In this document: one piece after another, positions 16,317 to 24,489 of the stretch
How positions within the stretch are numbered: position 1 is the stretch's first letter
How the letters are laid out: each line of letters opens with the position of its first letter
Source of the DNA: Myxococcaceae bacterium
GTDB lineage: Bacteria; Myxococcota; Myxococcia; Myxococcales; Myxococcaceae
Direction of reading: 5' to 3'
Assembly (NCBI GenBank): GCA_016926755.1
Contig: JAFGNZ010000024.1
Coordinates: forward strand, 1 to 32,727
Length of the DNA: 32,727 nt
Made by a program: the position numbers and the translations under genes
Notes under the pieces: model-generated
The model's input: only the letters and a program-made list of their open reading frames with translations
Databases searched by the model: none
Told to the model about the DNA's origin: nothing

Positions 16317-16448
16317 GACGTCCCCACTTTGAAAGGAGAGGTTGATCCGTCCACGCGAGGTGTGACGGTTGGGGACGTGCTCTGCAAGCCATGAACCAGG
16401 ATTCCCTGGGGTCTCCGCTCAGAGGGGTAAAGGCTGAATTCGGGCCCG

Positions 16449-16471
16449 CGTGTAGCGTCCGGCGCTACACG
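16449..16471. terminator. Hairpin after the M28 peptidase gene
   Basis: CGTGTAGCG (16449-16457) and CGCTACACG (16463-16471) form a perfect 9-bp stem with a TCCGG loop, extended by GCC/GGC outside a small bulge. It starts about 39 bases after the M28 stop on the minus strand. The following sequence is only mildly T-rich. Confidence 0.6.
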
Positions 16472-16509
16472 GGCGCCCGGTTCGTAGCAGGTTGCGCAAC
16501 AGCGGCGGC

Positions 16510-18246
16510 TCAGGAGCGGTTGGAGGCCAGCTGGATGACGTTGACCATCAGGTCCTTCACCCGGCGCGGCTTGTTGCCGCCGTTGTCACGGACGATCTTG
16601 TCGATGTCATCGGTGGTCTGGTGGTACTCGGGGATCAGGCCGCCGCCGCCGTTGGGGTTCGAGAGGCCCTCGAACATGAAGAGCACGTCCTCGCCCTTGC
16701 GCGTGAAGACGGCGCCGTCCTGCCGGTCGCGGTACTGGTTGATGTCCTGGTTGATCCGGTCGAACGGGTCGGCCATCTTCTGGTTCGCCTGGTTGAGGAC
16801 GTCCCGGAAGTAGCTGGCCTGGCCGCGCGAGTTGGTGTCGATGGCGGAGATCCGCTGGTCATCCCACCGGCCCACCATGTCCATGTTGATGACGCCGGTG
16901 ATCTCCTTGAGGCCCAGGCCCGGGATGGGGTTGTCCACGAAGTACTGGGAGCCGACCAGCCCCTTCTCCTCGGCCCCGGTCCACAGGAACAGCACCGAGC
17001 GATCCAGCTTGCCGGCCTTCTGCGCCTCCACCAGCTCCGGGATCGCGCCCAGCAGCACCCCGCTGCCCGAGGCGTTGTCGTCCGCCCCGTTGAAGACCTG
17101 CCCGTTGCGGTTCACGCCGACGTGGTCCAGGTGGGCCATCACGACGATCACTTCGTCCTTGTGCGGCCCGGTGCCCGGCAGCAGGGCCATGGTGTTCTGC
17201 GCCATGCCGTCGAACTGGGCGAGCTGCTTCAGCTCCTCCACGCTCATCGGCCCGCCGGAGCGCGGCGCCAGCGGCCTGCCGGCCGCCTTCATGCTCTCCT
17301 CGTACTTGCGGGTGAGCATCTCCCGGGTCTCCACCGGCATGCTCTCGTCGAGGTAGAAGCCCTCGTCGAAGAGCTGGTGGCCGAAGTCCTTGTGCTCCGC
17401 GTGGCCGGCCGAGGCGCCCTGCGCGGCCTCCTGGCCCTCTCCCGCGAAGGAGAACACGTTGAACTTCTGCTGGTACGGATCGCTCGGGTTGTTGGTGTTG
17501 GGGCCCAGCAGGCCGTACTTCTTGACGTGCTCCTCCACGTAGGCGGCGGCGGCGGTCAGCTCCGGCGAGGGGCTGTCACGGCCCCTCAGCTCGTCCGAGG
17601 AGAGCCATTCGATGTGCTTCATCGGATCCGAGTCATCCGAGGCGGGCGGCGGCGGCGGCTCCTCGCCCTTCGGGGTGATGGTCAGGCCCCAGCTCTCGAG
17701 GGTGCCGGTGTCCTGCCGCGCCGAGTCCTTCACGCTGAGCGTCCAGGCGCCGGCGGCCTTCTCGCCCGCGAACGCGGACAGATCGAAGGAGCCCTTGAGA
17801 TCGTCCGCGCTGCCGCCCTCCCTGTCGGCGATGACGGCGCTCTTGCCCGAGGGGCTGGTCAGGGTGACGGTCAGGTCCCCGCGGTAGGTGTGCTGGAGGT
17901 CCAGGTCCAGCTTCAGCGTGTCCACCGTCGCATCCTCGGTGAAGGTGACGGTGGAGGTGACGGTCTGGTTGTCCTCGATGGGGGCGTGGGGGGTGACGCT
18001 CTGGGAGAGGGGCGCCCCGGCCTTCGGGCTCGAGGGCTGGGAGCTCTGGGGCGGGGGAGCGCCGTCGAGCGCCACGCGTGCACCCGGGCCCCGCGCGGTG
18101 CTGGGAGCCCGCTCGAAGCCATCGTTCGCGAACTGGGGTACCCGAGGCCCTGGCACCGCCGCCGCCGTTCCGCCGCTCCGCTGGGCCGGACGCGGCTCAG
18201 CCCGAGGCGTAAAGGCTTGAAATCGCTCGGCAACTTTCGTGGACAT
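16510..18246 (-). CDS. M28-family zinc aminopeptidase-like protein with N-terminal P domain
   Basis: 578 residues. Residues 1-80 are a Pro/Ser/Ala-rich, low-complexity tail with an NDGFERAP motif (41-48) and no signal peptide. Residues about 81-191 are a proprotein convertase P domain (LDLQHTYRGDLTVTLTSPSG, ending GTLESWGLTI). After a proline linker comes the M28 peptidase domain: His372 and Asp374 in AHLDH, bridging Asp389 or 390 in NGADDNASG, Glu426/427 in TGAEEKG, Asp456 in NMDMVG and His542 in EYHQTTDD. All metal and catalytic positions appear intact, so it should hydrolyse peptides. The ATG at 18246 is preferred because GGAG precedes it by about 9 bases; an upstream open frame to 18531 crosses the promoter region and the neighbouring gene. 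How it leaves the cell, if it does, is unknown. Confidence 0.88.
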   Translation of the reverse strand: MSTKVAERFQAFTPRAEPRPAQRSGGTAAAVPGPRVPQFANDGFERAPSTARGPGARVALDGAPPPQSSQPSSPKAGAPLSQSVTPHAPIEDNQTVTSTVTFTEDATVDTLKLDLDLQHTYRGDLTVTLTSPSGKSAVIADREGGSADDLKGSFDLSAFAGEKAAGAWTLSVKDSARQDTGTLESWGLTITPKGEEPPPPPASDDSDPMKHIEWLSSDELRGRDSPSPELTAAAAYVEEHVKKYGLLGPNTNNPSDPYQQKFNVFSFAGEGQEAAQGASAGHAEHKDFGHQLFDEGFYLDESMPVETREMLTRKYEESMKAAGRPLAPRSGGPMSVEELKQLAQFDGMAQNTMALLPGTGPHKDEVIVVMAHLDHVGVNRNGQVFNGADDNASGSGVLLGAIPELVEAQKAGKLDRSVLFLWTGAEEKGLVGSQYFVDNPIPGLGLKEITGVINMDMVGRWDDQRISAIDTNSRGQASYFRDVLNQANQKMADPFDRINQDINQYRDRQDGAVFTRKGEDVLFMFEGLSNPNGGGGLIPEYHQTTDDIDKIVRDNGGNKPRRVKDLMVNVIQLASNRS

Positions 18247-18361
18247 GGGCTCAGCTCCAGGTGTGCGACGGTGTATGTACATGGTTATCGTAAGTAGGCA
18301 CGTGTAGGTTTCGTGTCTCCTCACCTTTTCCAGTGGCCGACAGGGAATTGACCCCTGAGCG
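18247..18361. promoter_or_regulatory. Divergent promoter region
   Basis: 115 bases between the M28 gene and the metallophosphoesterase gene, with reduced G+C content near 18270-18310. TACGAT and TACATA on the minus strand are possible -10 elements, but no matching -35 is clear. Both genes must be transcribed from here. Confidence 0.4.
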
Positions 18362-20113
18362 GTGCCGGGTGACGGTGAAACTCCTGTGACAGCACCGGAG
18401 AGCGATACCGCTACGAAGCCCCAGCGCCGAGCGGGCATGGTGCGCTGGCTGCACCCCGCGCAGTTCATCCGCACCAGTATGGACGCCATCGTCGCGGCCG
18501 TGTTCGGCGCCCGCGCCGACCAGCGGCTCATCGAGGCGGTGGTGCGTCCCCAGGAGCCCTACTTCGATTACTCGCAGGTCGAGGACGAGCAGGGCAGCTT
18601 CTGGCTGGACTACGTGGCGGACACGGGGGACGGCTGGGACTCCACCTACTGCATCGCCCGGCTGCTGGCGCTCCCGGCGCTGGAGGTAGGCGCCCAGGGG
18701 GGGCCCCAGCACGTCATCCCTCGTGGGCGTGTGCTCATCTTCGGAGGAGACGCCGTCTACCCGGGCGCGAGCCGGGACATGTATGAGGCGCGGCTGATCC
18801 AGCCGTACGAGGCGGCCATGCGCCGCACGCACCCGCCGAGCCCGGACCTGTTCGTCATCCCCGGCAACCATGACTGGTACGACGGGCTGGCGGCCTTCAT
18901 GCGCCTGTTCTGCGCGCACCGCTGGGTGGCGGGGCGGCGCACGCGGCAGAGCCGCAGCTACTTCGCCCTGAAGCTGCCGCAGGGCTGGTGGCTGCTGGGC
19001 ACGGACGTCCAGCTGGACAGCGACATCGACGTGCCGCAGGTGGAGTACTTCCGTCAGGTGGCGGCGCTGATGGGGCCGGAGGATCGCGTCATCCTCTGCA
19101 ACGCGGAGCCCGCGTGGATCCGCGCCACCAGCGCCACGCGCCGCCGGGGCTACCTGGAGAGCAACCTCGACTACCTGCAGGAGAAGGTGCTGGGCAAGCG
19201 CATCAGCGTCTTCATCGCGGGAGATCTCCACCACTACCGGCGCCACGAGGAGCCTGGAGGGCGGCAGAAGATCACCGCCGGCGGTGGAGGCGCCTTCCTG
19301 CACCCCACCCACGCGCCGCCGGCGAAGGAGCTGCTGGACGGCTACGTGGAGAAGAAGAGCTTCCCGGACGAGCAGGCCTCCCGGAGGCTGGCGCTCAACA
19401 ACCTGCTGCTCATCCGCTACAGCCCCCTCTTCGGGCTGATCACCGGCACGCTGTACCTGCTGCTGGCGCTGGCGGCGTACGCGGAGGTGGGCCACCTGGG
19501 GACCTCCCGGTTCCTGGAGGTGCTGTCGGCGGTGGGGCACTCGATGATTGCCCGGCCCTGGACGATGGTGCTGGGCGTGGCGACGATCGCGAGCCTCGCG
19601 GCCTTCGCGGACGTGGCGTTCGGGCGGTGGCGGTGGCTGATGGGCTCGCTCCATGGGTTGGCGCACATCGTGGCTGCGTTCTTCTGTGCCTGGGGCGCCA
19701 CCTACTTCACCGTCAGCGGGCTGGGCATCTGCCCGGAGGTGACGCCGGATGGCCTCTACTGCGTGGGGGGCTGGCTGCACCTGGCTGGAAGGTTCCTGCT
19801 CTCCACGCTCTTCACGTTCGTGTTCGGGTTCCTCGTGGGGCCCTTCGTGACGGGCTTCTACCTGTGGGTGAGCGTCAACGGCTTCCTCGCCCACTCGAAC
19901 GAGGCGTTCGGCTCGCTGGCATCGCCGGACTGGAAGAACTTCCTGCGCCTGCGCATCGATCCGGACGGTGGCCTCACCCTCTACCCCGTGGGCGTCGAGC
20001 GCGTGCCGCGCAACTGGAAGGAGACCCACGCCGGGCCCTACGCCCCCGCGTACGAGCCCGATGATCCGAAGGCCACCGGGCCCATCCTCATCGAGGAGCC
20101 CATCCGGCTCTGA
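18362..20113 (+). CDS. Membrane-bound calcineurin-like metallophosphoesterase
   Basis: 583 residues. The N-terminal domain (about 83-320) carries the two-metal phosphoesterase signatures: VADTGDGWD (85-93), FGGD (127-130), PGNHDWYDG (167-175), AGDLHHY (286-292) and a final GGGGAFLHPTH (307-317). The central part has four or five membrane helices (about 355-374, 402-420, 428-452, 473-506). A soluble conserved-looking tail with HSNEAFGSLASPDWKNFLR follows at 511-529. The substrate is unknown; a membrane setting would suit a lipid or cell-wall phosphate, but that is inference. The start is uncertain: GTG 18362 has no good Shine-Dalgarno, and GTG 18386 or ATG 18437 are possible. It converges with tesB, 8 bases apart. 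Confidence 0.82.
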   Translation: MPGDGETPVTAPESDTATKPQRRAGMVRWLHPAQFIRTSMDAIVAAVFGARADQRLIEAVVRPQEPYFDYSQVEDEQGSFWLDYVADTGDGWDSTYCIARLLALPALEVGAQGGPQHVIPRGRVLIFGGDAVYPGASRDMYEARLIQPYEAAMRRTHPPSPDLFVIPGNHDWYDGLAAFMRLFCAHRWVAGRRTRQSRSYFALKLPQGWWLLGTDVQLDSDIDVPQVEYFRQVAALMGPEDRVILCNAEPAWIRATSATRRRGYLESNLDYLQEKVLGKRISVFIAGDLHHYRRHEEPGGRQKITAGGGGAFLHPTHAPPAKELLDGYVEKKSFPDEQASRRLALNNLLLIRYSPLFGLITGTLYLLLALAAYAEVGHLGTSRFLEVLSAVGHSMIARPWTMVLGVATIASLAAFADVAFGRWRWLMGSLHGLAHIVAAFFCAWGATYFTVSGLGICPEVTPDGLYCVGGWLHLAGRFLLSTLFTFVFGFLVGPFVTGFYLWVSVNGFLAHSNEAFGSLASPDWKNFLRLRIDPDGGLTLYPVGVERVPRNWKETHAGPYAPAYEPDDPKATGPILIEEPIRL

Positions 20114-20121
20114 GCAGGGCG

Positions 20122-20991
20122 TCATTTCTCCTGCGCGCGCACGCGGATCAGGCCCTCCTGGGCGACAGAGGCCACCATGCGGCCGTCGCGGGTGAAGATC
20201 CGCCCCATCGCCAGGCCTCGCGCGTTGCCCGACCAGGGGCTCTCCATGGCGTACAGCAGCCAGTCGTTCATGCGCAGGGGGCCGTGGAACCACAGCGCAT
20301 GATCCAGGCTGGCGATCTGCAGGCCCGGCTGCATGACGCTCAGGCCATGGGGCTGCATCGCGGTGCTGATGAGGTTGAAGTCGGAGGCGTAGGCCAGCAG
20401 GTAGCGGTGCACCTGGGGATCCTCCGGGAGCTCGCCGTTGGCCCGGAACCACACGGACTTGATGGGCTCGGTGGGCTGGGGCGCGAACGGATTGTAGAGC
20501 GTCACCGGCCGCATCTCGATGGGCTTGTCGCCGAGGAACTTCTCCCGCACCCGCTCGGGGATGCGGTCGGCATGACGGCGCAGCAGCTCGATGTCCGTGG
20601 GCAGGCCCTCCGGGCCAGGGACTTCGGGCCGCTTCGCCTGATGGGTGGCGCCCGGCTCCTCGCCCTGGAAGGACGCCATCATGGTGAAGATGGGCTGGCC
20701 CTTCTGGATGGCCACCACGCTCCGGGTGGTGAAGCTGCCGCCGTCCCGCACCCGAGACACCGTGTAGACCACGGGCAGGGTGGCATCCCCGGGCCGCAGG
20801 AAGTAGCTGTGCAGCGAGTGCACGTGGCGCGCGGCCTCCACCGTCTTGCTGGCGGCCGACAGCGCCTGGCCGAGCACCTGGCCCCCGAACAGCTGGCGGA
20901 AGCCGAGGTCCTGGCTGCGGCCGCGGAACAGGTTCTCTTCGATGGGCTCCAGCTCGAGGAGCGCCAGCAGATCATCCAGGACTCGGCTCAT
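20122..20991 (-). CDS. tesB: Acyl-CoA thioesterase II
   Basis: 289 residues, close to the 286 of E. coli TesB, hydrolysing medium- and long-chain acyl-CoA to free fatty acid and CoA. It has the double hot-dog fold, with FGGQVLGQAL in the first half and SDFNLISTAMQPHG plus LQIASLDHALWFH in the second. The catalytic triad of E. coli TesB (Asp204, Thr228, Gln278) is matched at the same numbers by Asp204, Ser228 and Gln278; the Ser for Thr change is conservative. The ATG at 20991 begins the family N-terminus MSRVLDDLLALLELEPIEEN. It starts 13 bases after the upstream lipoprotein stop, which suggests co-transcription. The Shine-Dalgarno is weak. Confidence 0.95.
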   Translation of the reverse strand: MSRVLDDLLALLELEPIEENLFRGRSQDLGFRQLFGGQVLGQALSAASKTVEAARHVHSLHSYFLRPGDATLPVVYTVSRVRDGGSFTTRSVVAIQKGQPIFTMMASFQGEEPGATHQAKRPEVPGPEGLPTDIELLRRHADRIPERVREKFLGDKPIEMRPVTLYNPFAPQPTEPIKSVWFRANGELPEDPQVHRYLLAYASDFNLISTAMQPHGLSVMQPGLQIASLDHALWFHGPLRMNDWLLYAMESPWSGNARGLAMGRIFTRDGRMVASVAQEGLIRVRAQEK

Positions 20992-21004
20992 CTTCGTCGT
21001 CGGC

Positions 21005-21592
21005 TCAGGTGCCCGCATCCCCGGCGGGGACGCCTCCGTCCGCGCTCCCCGTCGCGCCCTCTTCCATGGGGGGAGCCTCCCCGGCGGCGCCATTCGCCGC
21101 AGGCGTCTCGCCTCCCGCGACCACCACGCTGCCGGTGACGGGCGCGCCGCCCTCCTCGGGAGTGAACGCCAGCATCTCCACGAAGGCCTGGCCCGGGAGC
21201 CGGAAGTCCATGCCGGTCACCCGCGGGCGATCCCGCAGCTCGTAGAGCTGCTGCGCCACCGAGCCCGCCTGGACGCGCTGGTCCGAGAAGATGATGTACA
21301 CCTTCACCGAGCCCTCCTGCACGGGCACGCGGAAGCTCGTGTTGGCGATGGGCCGGCCCGCGTCGCATCGGATGGAGCGGTTCTCGCGCGTCAGCGTGAG
21401 CTGCCGGATGATGCCCTTCTCCGACACCGTGTAGAGCAGGCAGTAGGGCAGCTGTCCTTCGCTGGGGACGACCTCCATCGTCGAACCGCTCACCTTGCGG
21501 ACCTGCGCGCGCGCGGGCGGCCTGCTCGGCTCTTCCTGGGTACAGCCCACTCCCAGCGCCAGCACCGCCACGACCCATGGCCATCGTGTCAT
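21005..21592 (-). CDS. Lipoprotein of unknown function, upstream of tesB
   Basis: 195 residues. The short signal peptide ends in lipobox ALGVGC, so Cys17 is the lipidation site. Residues about 30-145 look like a mixed alpha/beta domain with two further cysteines (51 and 76) and several beta-like stretches (VKVYIIFSD, AFVEMLAF). The C-terminal 40 residues are Gly/Ala/Glu/Pro-rich and probably disordered. No family is recognised. GGAGGGA stands 4-5 bases before the ATG. The gene ends 13 bases before tesB and is the likely first gene of that transcript; there is no evidence that it works with the thioesterase. Confidence 0.78.
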   Translation of the reverse strand: MTRWPWVVAVLALGVGCTQEEPSRPPARAQVRKVSGSTMEVVPSEGQLPYCLLYTVSEKGIIRQLTLTRENRSIRCDAGRPIANTSFRVPVQEGSVKVYIIFSDQRVQAGSVAQQLYELRDRPRVTGMDFRLPGQAFVEMLAFTPEEGGAPVTGSVVVAGGETPAANGAAGEAPPMEEGATGSADGGVPAGDAGT

Positions 21593-21638
21593 GTGTCCCT
21601 CCCTGCGTGAGGCGTGGAACTTCCGTCAGCTCCCTGTA

Positions 21639-21657
21639 GCCTACTCTGGGCGTAGGC
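21639..21657. repeat. Inverted repeat in the 21593-21709 gap
   Basis: GCCTAC (21639-21644) and GTAGGC (21652-21657) around a 7-base loop. It lies downstream of the glycosyltransferase gene and upstream of the lipoprotein gene, both on the minus strand, so it could be a weak terminator of the first or part of the promoter of the second. Confidence 0.3.
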
Positions 21658-21709
21658 CTTGAGGGAGGGAGGTTCGTCCTCAGGAGAACGTTGCAGGCGC
21701 GGCGGACTG

Positions 21710-23542
21710 TCAGGGGCGCTGATAGACGACAATCTGCGGCGTCTCGTCCAGGTAGAGCCCCGTCACCGGCGTCCTCGTGCCGAACGCCTGCCAGGTGTTG
21801 AACTCGTGCTCGCGGAACTCCTGGTGGTACTGGTACGCGACGATGTCCGCCTCGAACGGGCTCCACACCAGGCGGAGATCGGCCCGCAGCATCCCGTTCT
21901 GCTGGTAGTCCTGGAAGGAGTAGCCCGTCACCTCGTGCAGGTAGACGCGCGCGCCCGGCTTCGCGTGCTGGTTGATCCACGGCAGCACGCTCGTCACGTG
22001 GCTGGACCAGAACTGGCGCTGCATCCCCAGCGAGGCCGCCCCGGGGAGGCCGCCGGCCAGCTCCGAGTAGAAGGCCGTCCCGTACGGCATCACGCGCACC
22101 AGGCCGATCAGCGCCGGCGCCATCAGCAGCGCGAACACGGGCGCCGCCACCGCCGCGAAGGGCAGGGTGGGGCGGTGGGCCCGCAGCCGCTCCACCAGCG
22201 CCGCGCAGCCGCGCGTCACCGCCATCCCCGCGAGGATGGCCAGGAAGGGCATGGACGGCAGCCAGTGCTTCACCCCGCCGAAGTGCGGCACCCGCGGGTG
22301 GCTGATGATGAGGATGGAGGCCACCGCGTTCACCGCCACCAGCGCCTCGGTCGTGGAGGGCCGGCTCACCCACTCGCGCGTGCGCGCGGGCAGGCTGAGC
22401 AGCGCGCGGCCCACCACCGTGAGCCAGCCCAGCACCATCGGCACGAAGAGGCTCGTGGGCACGGTGAGCGCCGTCTTCACCACGACATAGGTCAGCGGGA
22501 AGGGTGGGGCGCGCAGGAGCTCGCCCAGGTAGAACCAGGCGTAGTGCTCGTGCGTGGCGTGGAAGCTCAGGTACCACGCCACCCGATCCACCGGGTGGTG
22601 CCAGAGGTAGGGCCAGTGCAGGTAGAAGATCACCGGCCCGAACGCCGCCATCGCCGCCACCGGGATCAGCGCTCGCGCGGTGGGCTCGCTGGCGCGGTAC
22701 AGCTCCCGCAGGAGCCAGAGCGCGCCCACCGCCAGCCCCACGAAGAGCAGCACGTGCGGGCTCAGCCACAGGAACCTCTTCTGGAAGCCGCTGGGGCCCA
22801 GCGCCACGAAGAGCAGCCCGTAGAGCAGCGCCACCGCGGCGAAGAGCGCCACGAAGCGCCACACCCCCTCGCGCGCCGCCGGCGTGGCCTCGCTCTCCTT
22901 CCACGCGCGCCACAGGGCGAACGGGAGGAGCACGAAGGGCAGGAAGAGCGCGTTGTGCTTGGTGGCGATGGCCAGCCCGAAGGCCACCCCGCACCACACC
23001 CCCCACCGGTGATCCTCCATCGCGCGCCAGAAGGCGTAGACGACGAGCAGCCACATCGCCGCCACCGGCATGTCGAAGGCCGCCAGCTCCGCGTTGAAGG
23101 AGTGGCGGGGCACGAGCAGGAAGGCGAGGGCGGCGAAGAGCCCCGCGGCGCGCCCATGGAGGGCGCTGCCCAGCAGGAACGTGAGCGCCGGCACCAGCGC
23201 TCCCATGGCCAGCGCGGGCAGCCGGAGGGCCGTGGCCGGCCTCAGCCACCCCAGCCCCTGGTGGAACAGCAGGTACGACCACCCGTAGAGCTGCTTCATG
23301 AGCGCCGGGTGCTCATGGTTGACGTCGAACGCGCGGACGATGCCCGCGTCCGTCAGCGCCCGCCCGGGGGCCTGGAACAGGAGCTTCCACCAGCTCGCGT
23401 AGCTCTCCGAGGCGGCGAAGTAGATGCCCTCGTCTCGCACGAAGCCCACCGAGCGCTCCGTCAGGAAGAGCGCGATGAAGGCCAGCGCCCACAGCGCCCA
23501 GGCGATGCGCCGCTCCTCTCGCGTCGGAGCCCGCCCCAGCAT
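21710..23542 (-). CDS. GT39-type integral membrane glycosyltransferase
   Basis: 610 residues with about 11-13 membrane helices, of the ArnT/PMT-like (GT-C fold) group that uses a polyprenyl-phosphate sugar as donor and works on the periplasmic face. The first periplasmic loop has ERSVGFVRDEGIYFAASESY with the acidic Asp-Glu pair typical of the catalytic site, followed by VNHEHPALMKQLYG, equivalent to the HPPL loop. A further family-like segment is SHPRVPHFGGVKHWLPSMPFLA. The C-terminal 110 residues are a soluble domain. The acceptor (protein, lipid A or polysaccharide) cannot be told. Its ATG shares one base with the stop of the upstream gene (TGATG at 23544-23540), so translation is probably coupled. 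A longer open frame upstream is Arg/Gly-rich shadow sequence. Confidence 0.87.
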   Translation of the reverse strand: MLGRAPTREERRIAWALWALAFIALFLTERSVGFVRDEGIYFAASESYASWWKLLFQAPGRALTDAGIVRAFDVNHEHPALMKQLYGWSYLLFHQGLGWLRPATALRLPALAMGALVPALTFLLGSALHGRAAGLFAALAFLLVPRHSFNAELAAFDMPVAAMWLLVVYAFWRAMEDHRWGVWCGVAFGLAIATKHNALFLPFVLLPFALWRAWKESEATPAAREGVWRFVALFAAVALLYGLLFVALGPSGFQKRFLWLSPHVLLFVGLAVGALWLLRELYRASEPTARALIPVAAMAAFGPVIFYLHWPYLWHHPVDRVAWYLSFHATHEHYAWFYLGELLRAPPFPLTYVVVKTALTVPTSLFVPMVLGWLTVVGRALLSLPARTREWVSRPSTTEALVAVNAVASILIISHPRVPHFGGVKHWLPSMPFLAILAGMAVTRGCAALVERLRAHRPTLPFAAVAAPVFALLMAPALIGLVRVMPYGTAFYSELAGGLPGAASLGMQRQFWSSHVTSVLPWINQHAKPGARVYLHEVTGYSFQDYQQNGMLRADLRLVWSPFEADIVAYQYHQEFREHEFNTWQAFGTRTPVTGLYLDETPQIVVYQRP

Positions 23543-24489
23543 CACGAGCCCTCCCCGGGAGCCCCGAGCGCGAACACGTCCAGGCACAGGTGCCGCAGAT
23601 CCGGTGAGTCCGCCCGCGTCCAGATCTTCACCGTGCGAGGCTCGCCCGGGGGGAGCTGGCGCTCCGCCTTCTGCACCCCCGGCACGCCCTGCGGAACCAC
23701 CACGTCCAGCAGCCGCTCGCCGCTCTTCGCGTCGTCCACCCCCAGGTGCACGTTGCTCAGGTGGGGACGGCTGAAGGTGACTTCCGAGGTGAGGCCTCCC
23801 TCGAGCCGCAGCCCCATGCCGCCGGGCACGCCATCGAACTCCGCCACCAGTCGCTCGGCGCCGCCCGGTGGGTGCATCCACAGGCAGTAGCGCGGCTCGT
23901 ACTGGATCTCATGCCACTCCGGAGCCACGTAGAGGTGCGGAGGCCCCGGGCAGCGGTGCGCCTTTCCATCGAACGGGCACGGCCGCTTCGAGCCATCCTG
24001 GGACTCCAGGTAGACGCGCGCGCGGGCGTACTCCCGGGAGGCCACGAAGCGGTGTGGCCGGTAGCGGCCATTCGCGTAGCGCGTCAGCGTGAGGTTCCCC
24101 GCCTGGAGCGGCTCGCCCGTCGCGGCGCGGCCCGGCAGGAAGGCCTCCAGGAAGGCCGCCTCGTCCGCCCGCGGCAGCCGCGGCTGGCCCAGCACCCAGA
24201 TGCGCGGGTGCGCCATCAGGTCATCCCGGTTCGAGCCGAAGTAGCCGTACACCGGCACCTCCGGCGGCAGGTACAGCCGCGCGCGCTCCGTCCACCAGGG
24301 GAAGAGGAGCACCGCGTCCCCGGGCCGCAGCTCCGCCTGGATCCGCTCGCTCACGGCGCGATAGTCCGCCTCGGTGGGGAGCCGCCCCGGCAGCCGCGCG
24401 TAGAACAGCAGGCACAGCAGCGCGACGAGGACCAGCACCCCGAGCTGTACCAGTGGGAGCGCCTGGAGGAGGGCTCTAGGACTTCGCAA
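23542..24489 (-). CDS. Membrane-anchored hypothetical protein coupled to the glycosyltransferase
   Basis: 315 residues from a TTG at 24489. It has one N-terminal membrane helix (about 10-30, QALPLVQLGVLVLVALLCLL) and a periplasmic remainder. The residues after it (PGDAVLLFPWW, VPVYGYFG, IWVLGQPRLP) resemble the soluble domain often found at the C-terminus of GT39 enzymes. The rest is beta-rich with four cysteines. It could be an accessory domain of the glycosyltransferase encoded as a separate chain; that is inference. The start overlaps the 3' end of carG by 14 bases, and the stop overlaps the next ATG by one base, so three genes are tightly linked. The TTG start has only a weak Shine-Dalgarno. 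Confidence 0.68.
   Translation of the reverse strand: MRSPRALLQALPLVQLGVLVLVALLCLLFYARLPGRLPTEADYRAVSERIQAELRPGDAVLLFPWWTERARLYLPPEVPVYGYFGSNRDDLMAHPRIWVLGQPRLPRADEAAFLEAFLPGRAATGEPLQAGNLTLTRYANGRYRPHRFVASREYARARVYLESQDGSKRPCPFDGKAHRCPGPPHLYVAPEWHEIQYEPRYCLWMHPPGGAERLVAEFDGVPGGMGLRLEGGLTSEVTFSRPHLSNVHLGVDDAKSGERLLDVVVPQGVPGVQKAERQLPPGEPRTVKIWTRADSPDLRHLCLDVFALGAPGEGS

Noticed and set aside
15637-16390. 11-base inverted repeat GGCTTGCAGAG / CTCTGCAAGCC around the lipoprotein gene
   Set aside because: One arm is inside the coding end of the gene, and many 11-base matches are expected by chance in 32 kb of G+C-rich DNA; there is no transposase or target duplication.
16492-18297. 601-codon plus-strand frame opposite the M28 gene
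   Set aside because: No family motifs and biased composition; the opposite strand encodes a P domain and M28 active site.
18251-18531. N-terminal extension of the M28 protein to 18531
   Set aside because: It crosses the divergent promoter and the start of the metallophosphoesterase gene and gives no protein-like sequence; the ATG at 18246 has a Shine-Dalgarno.
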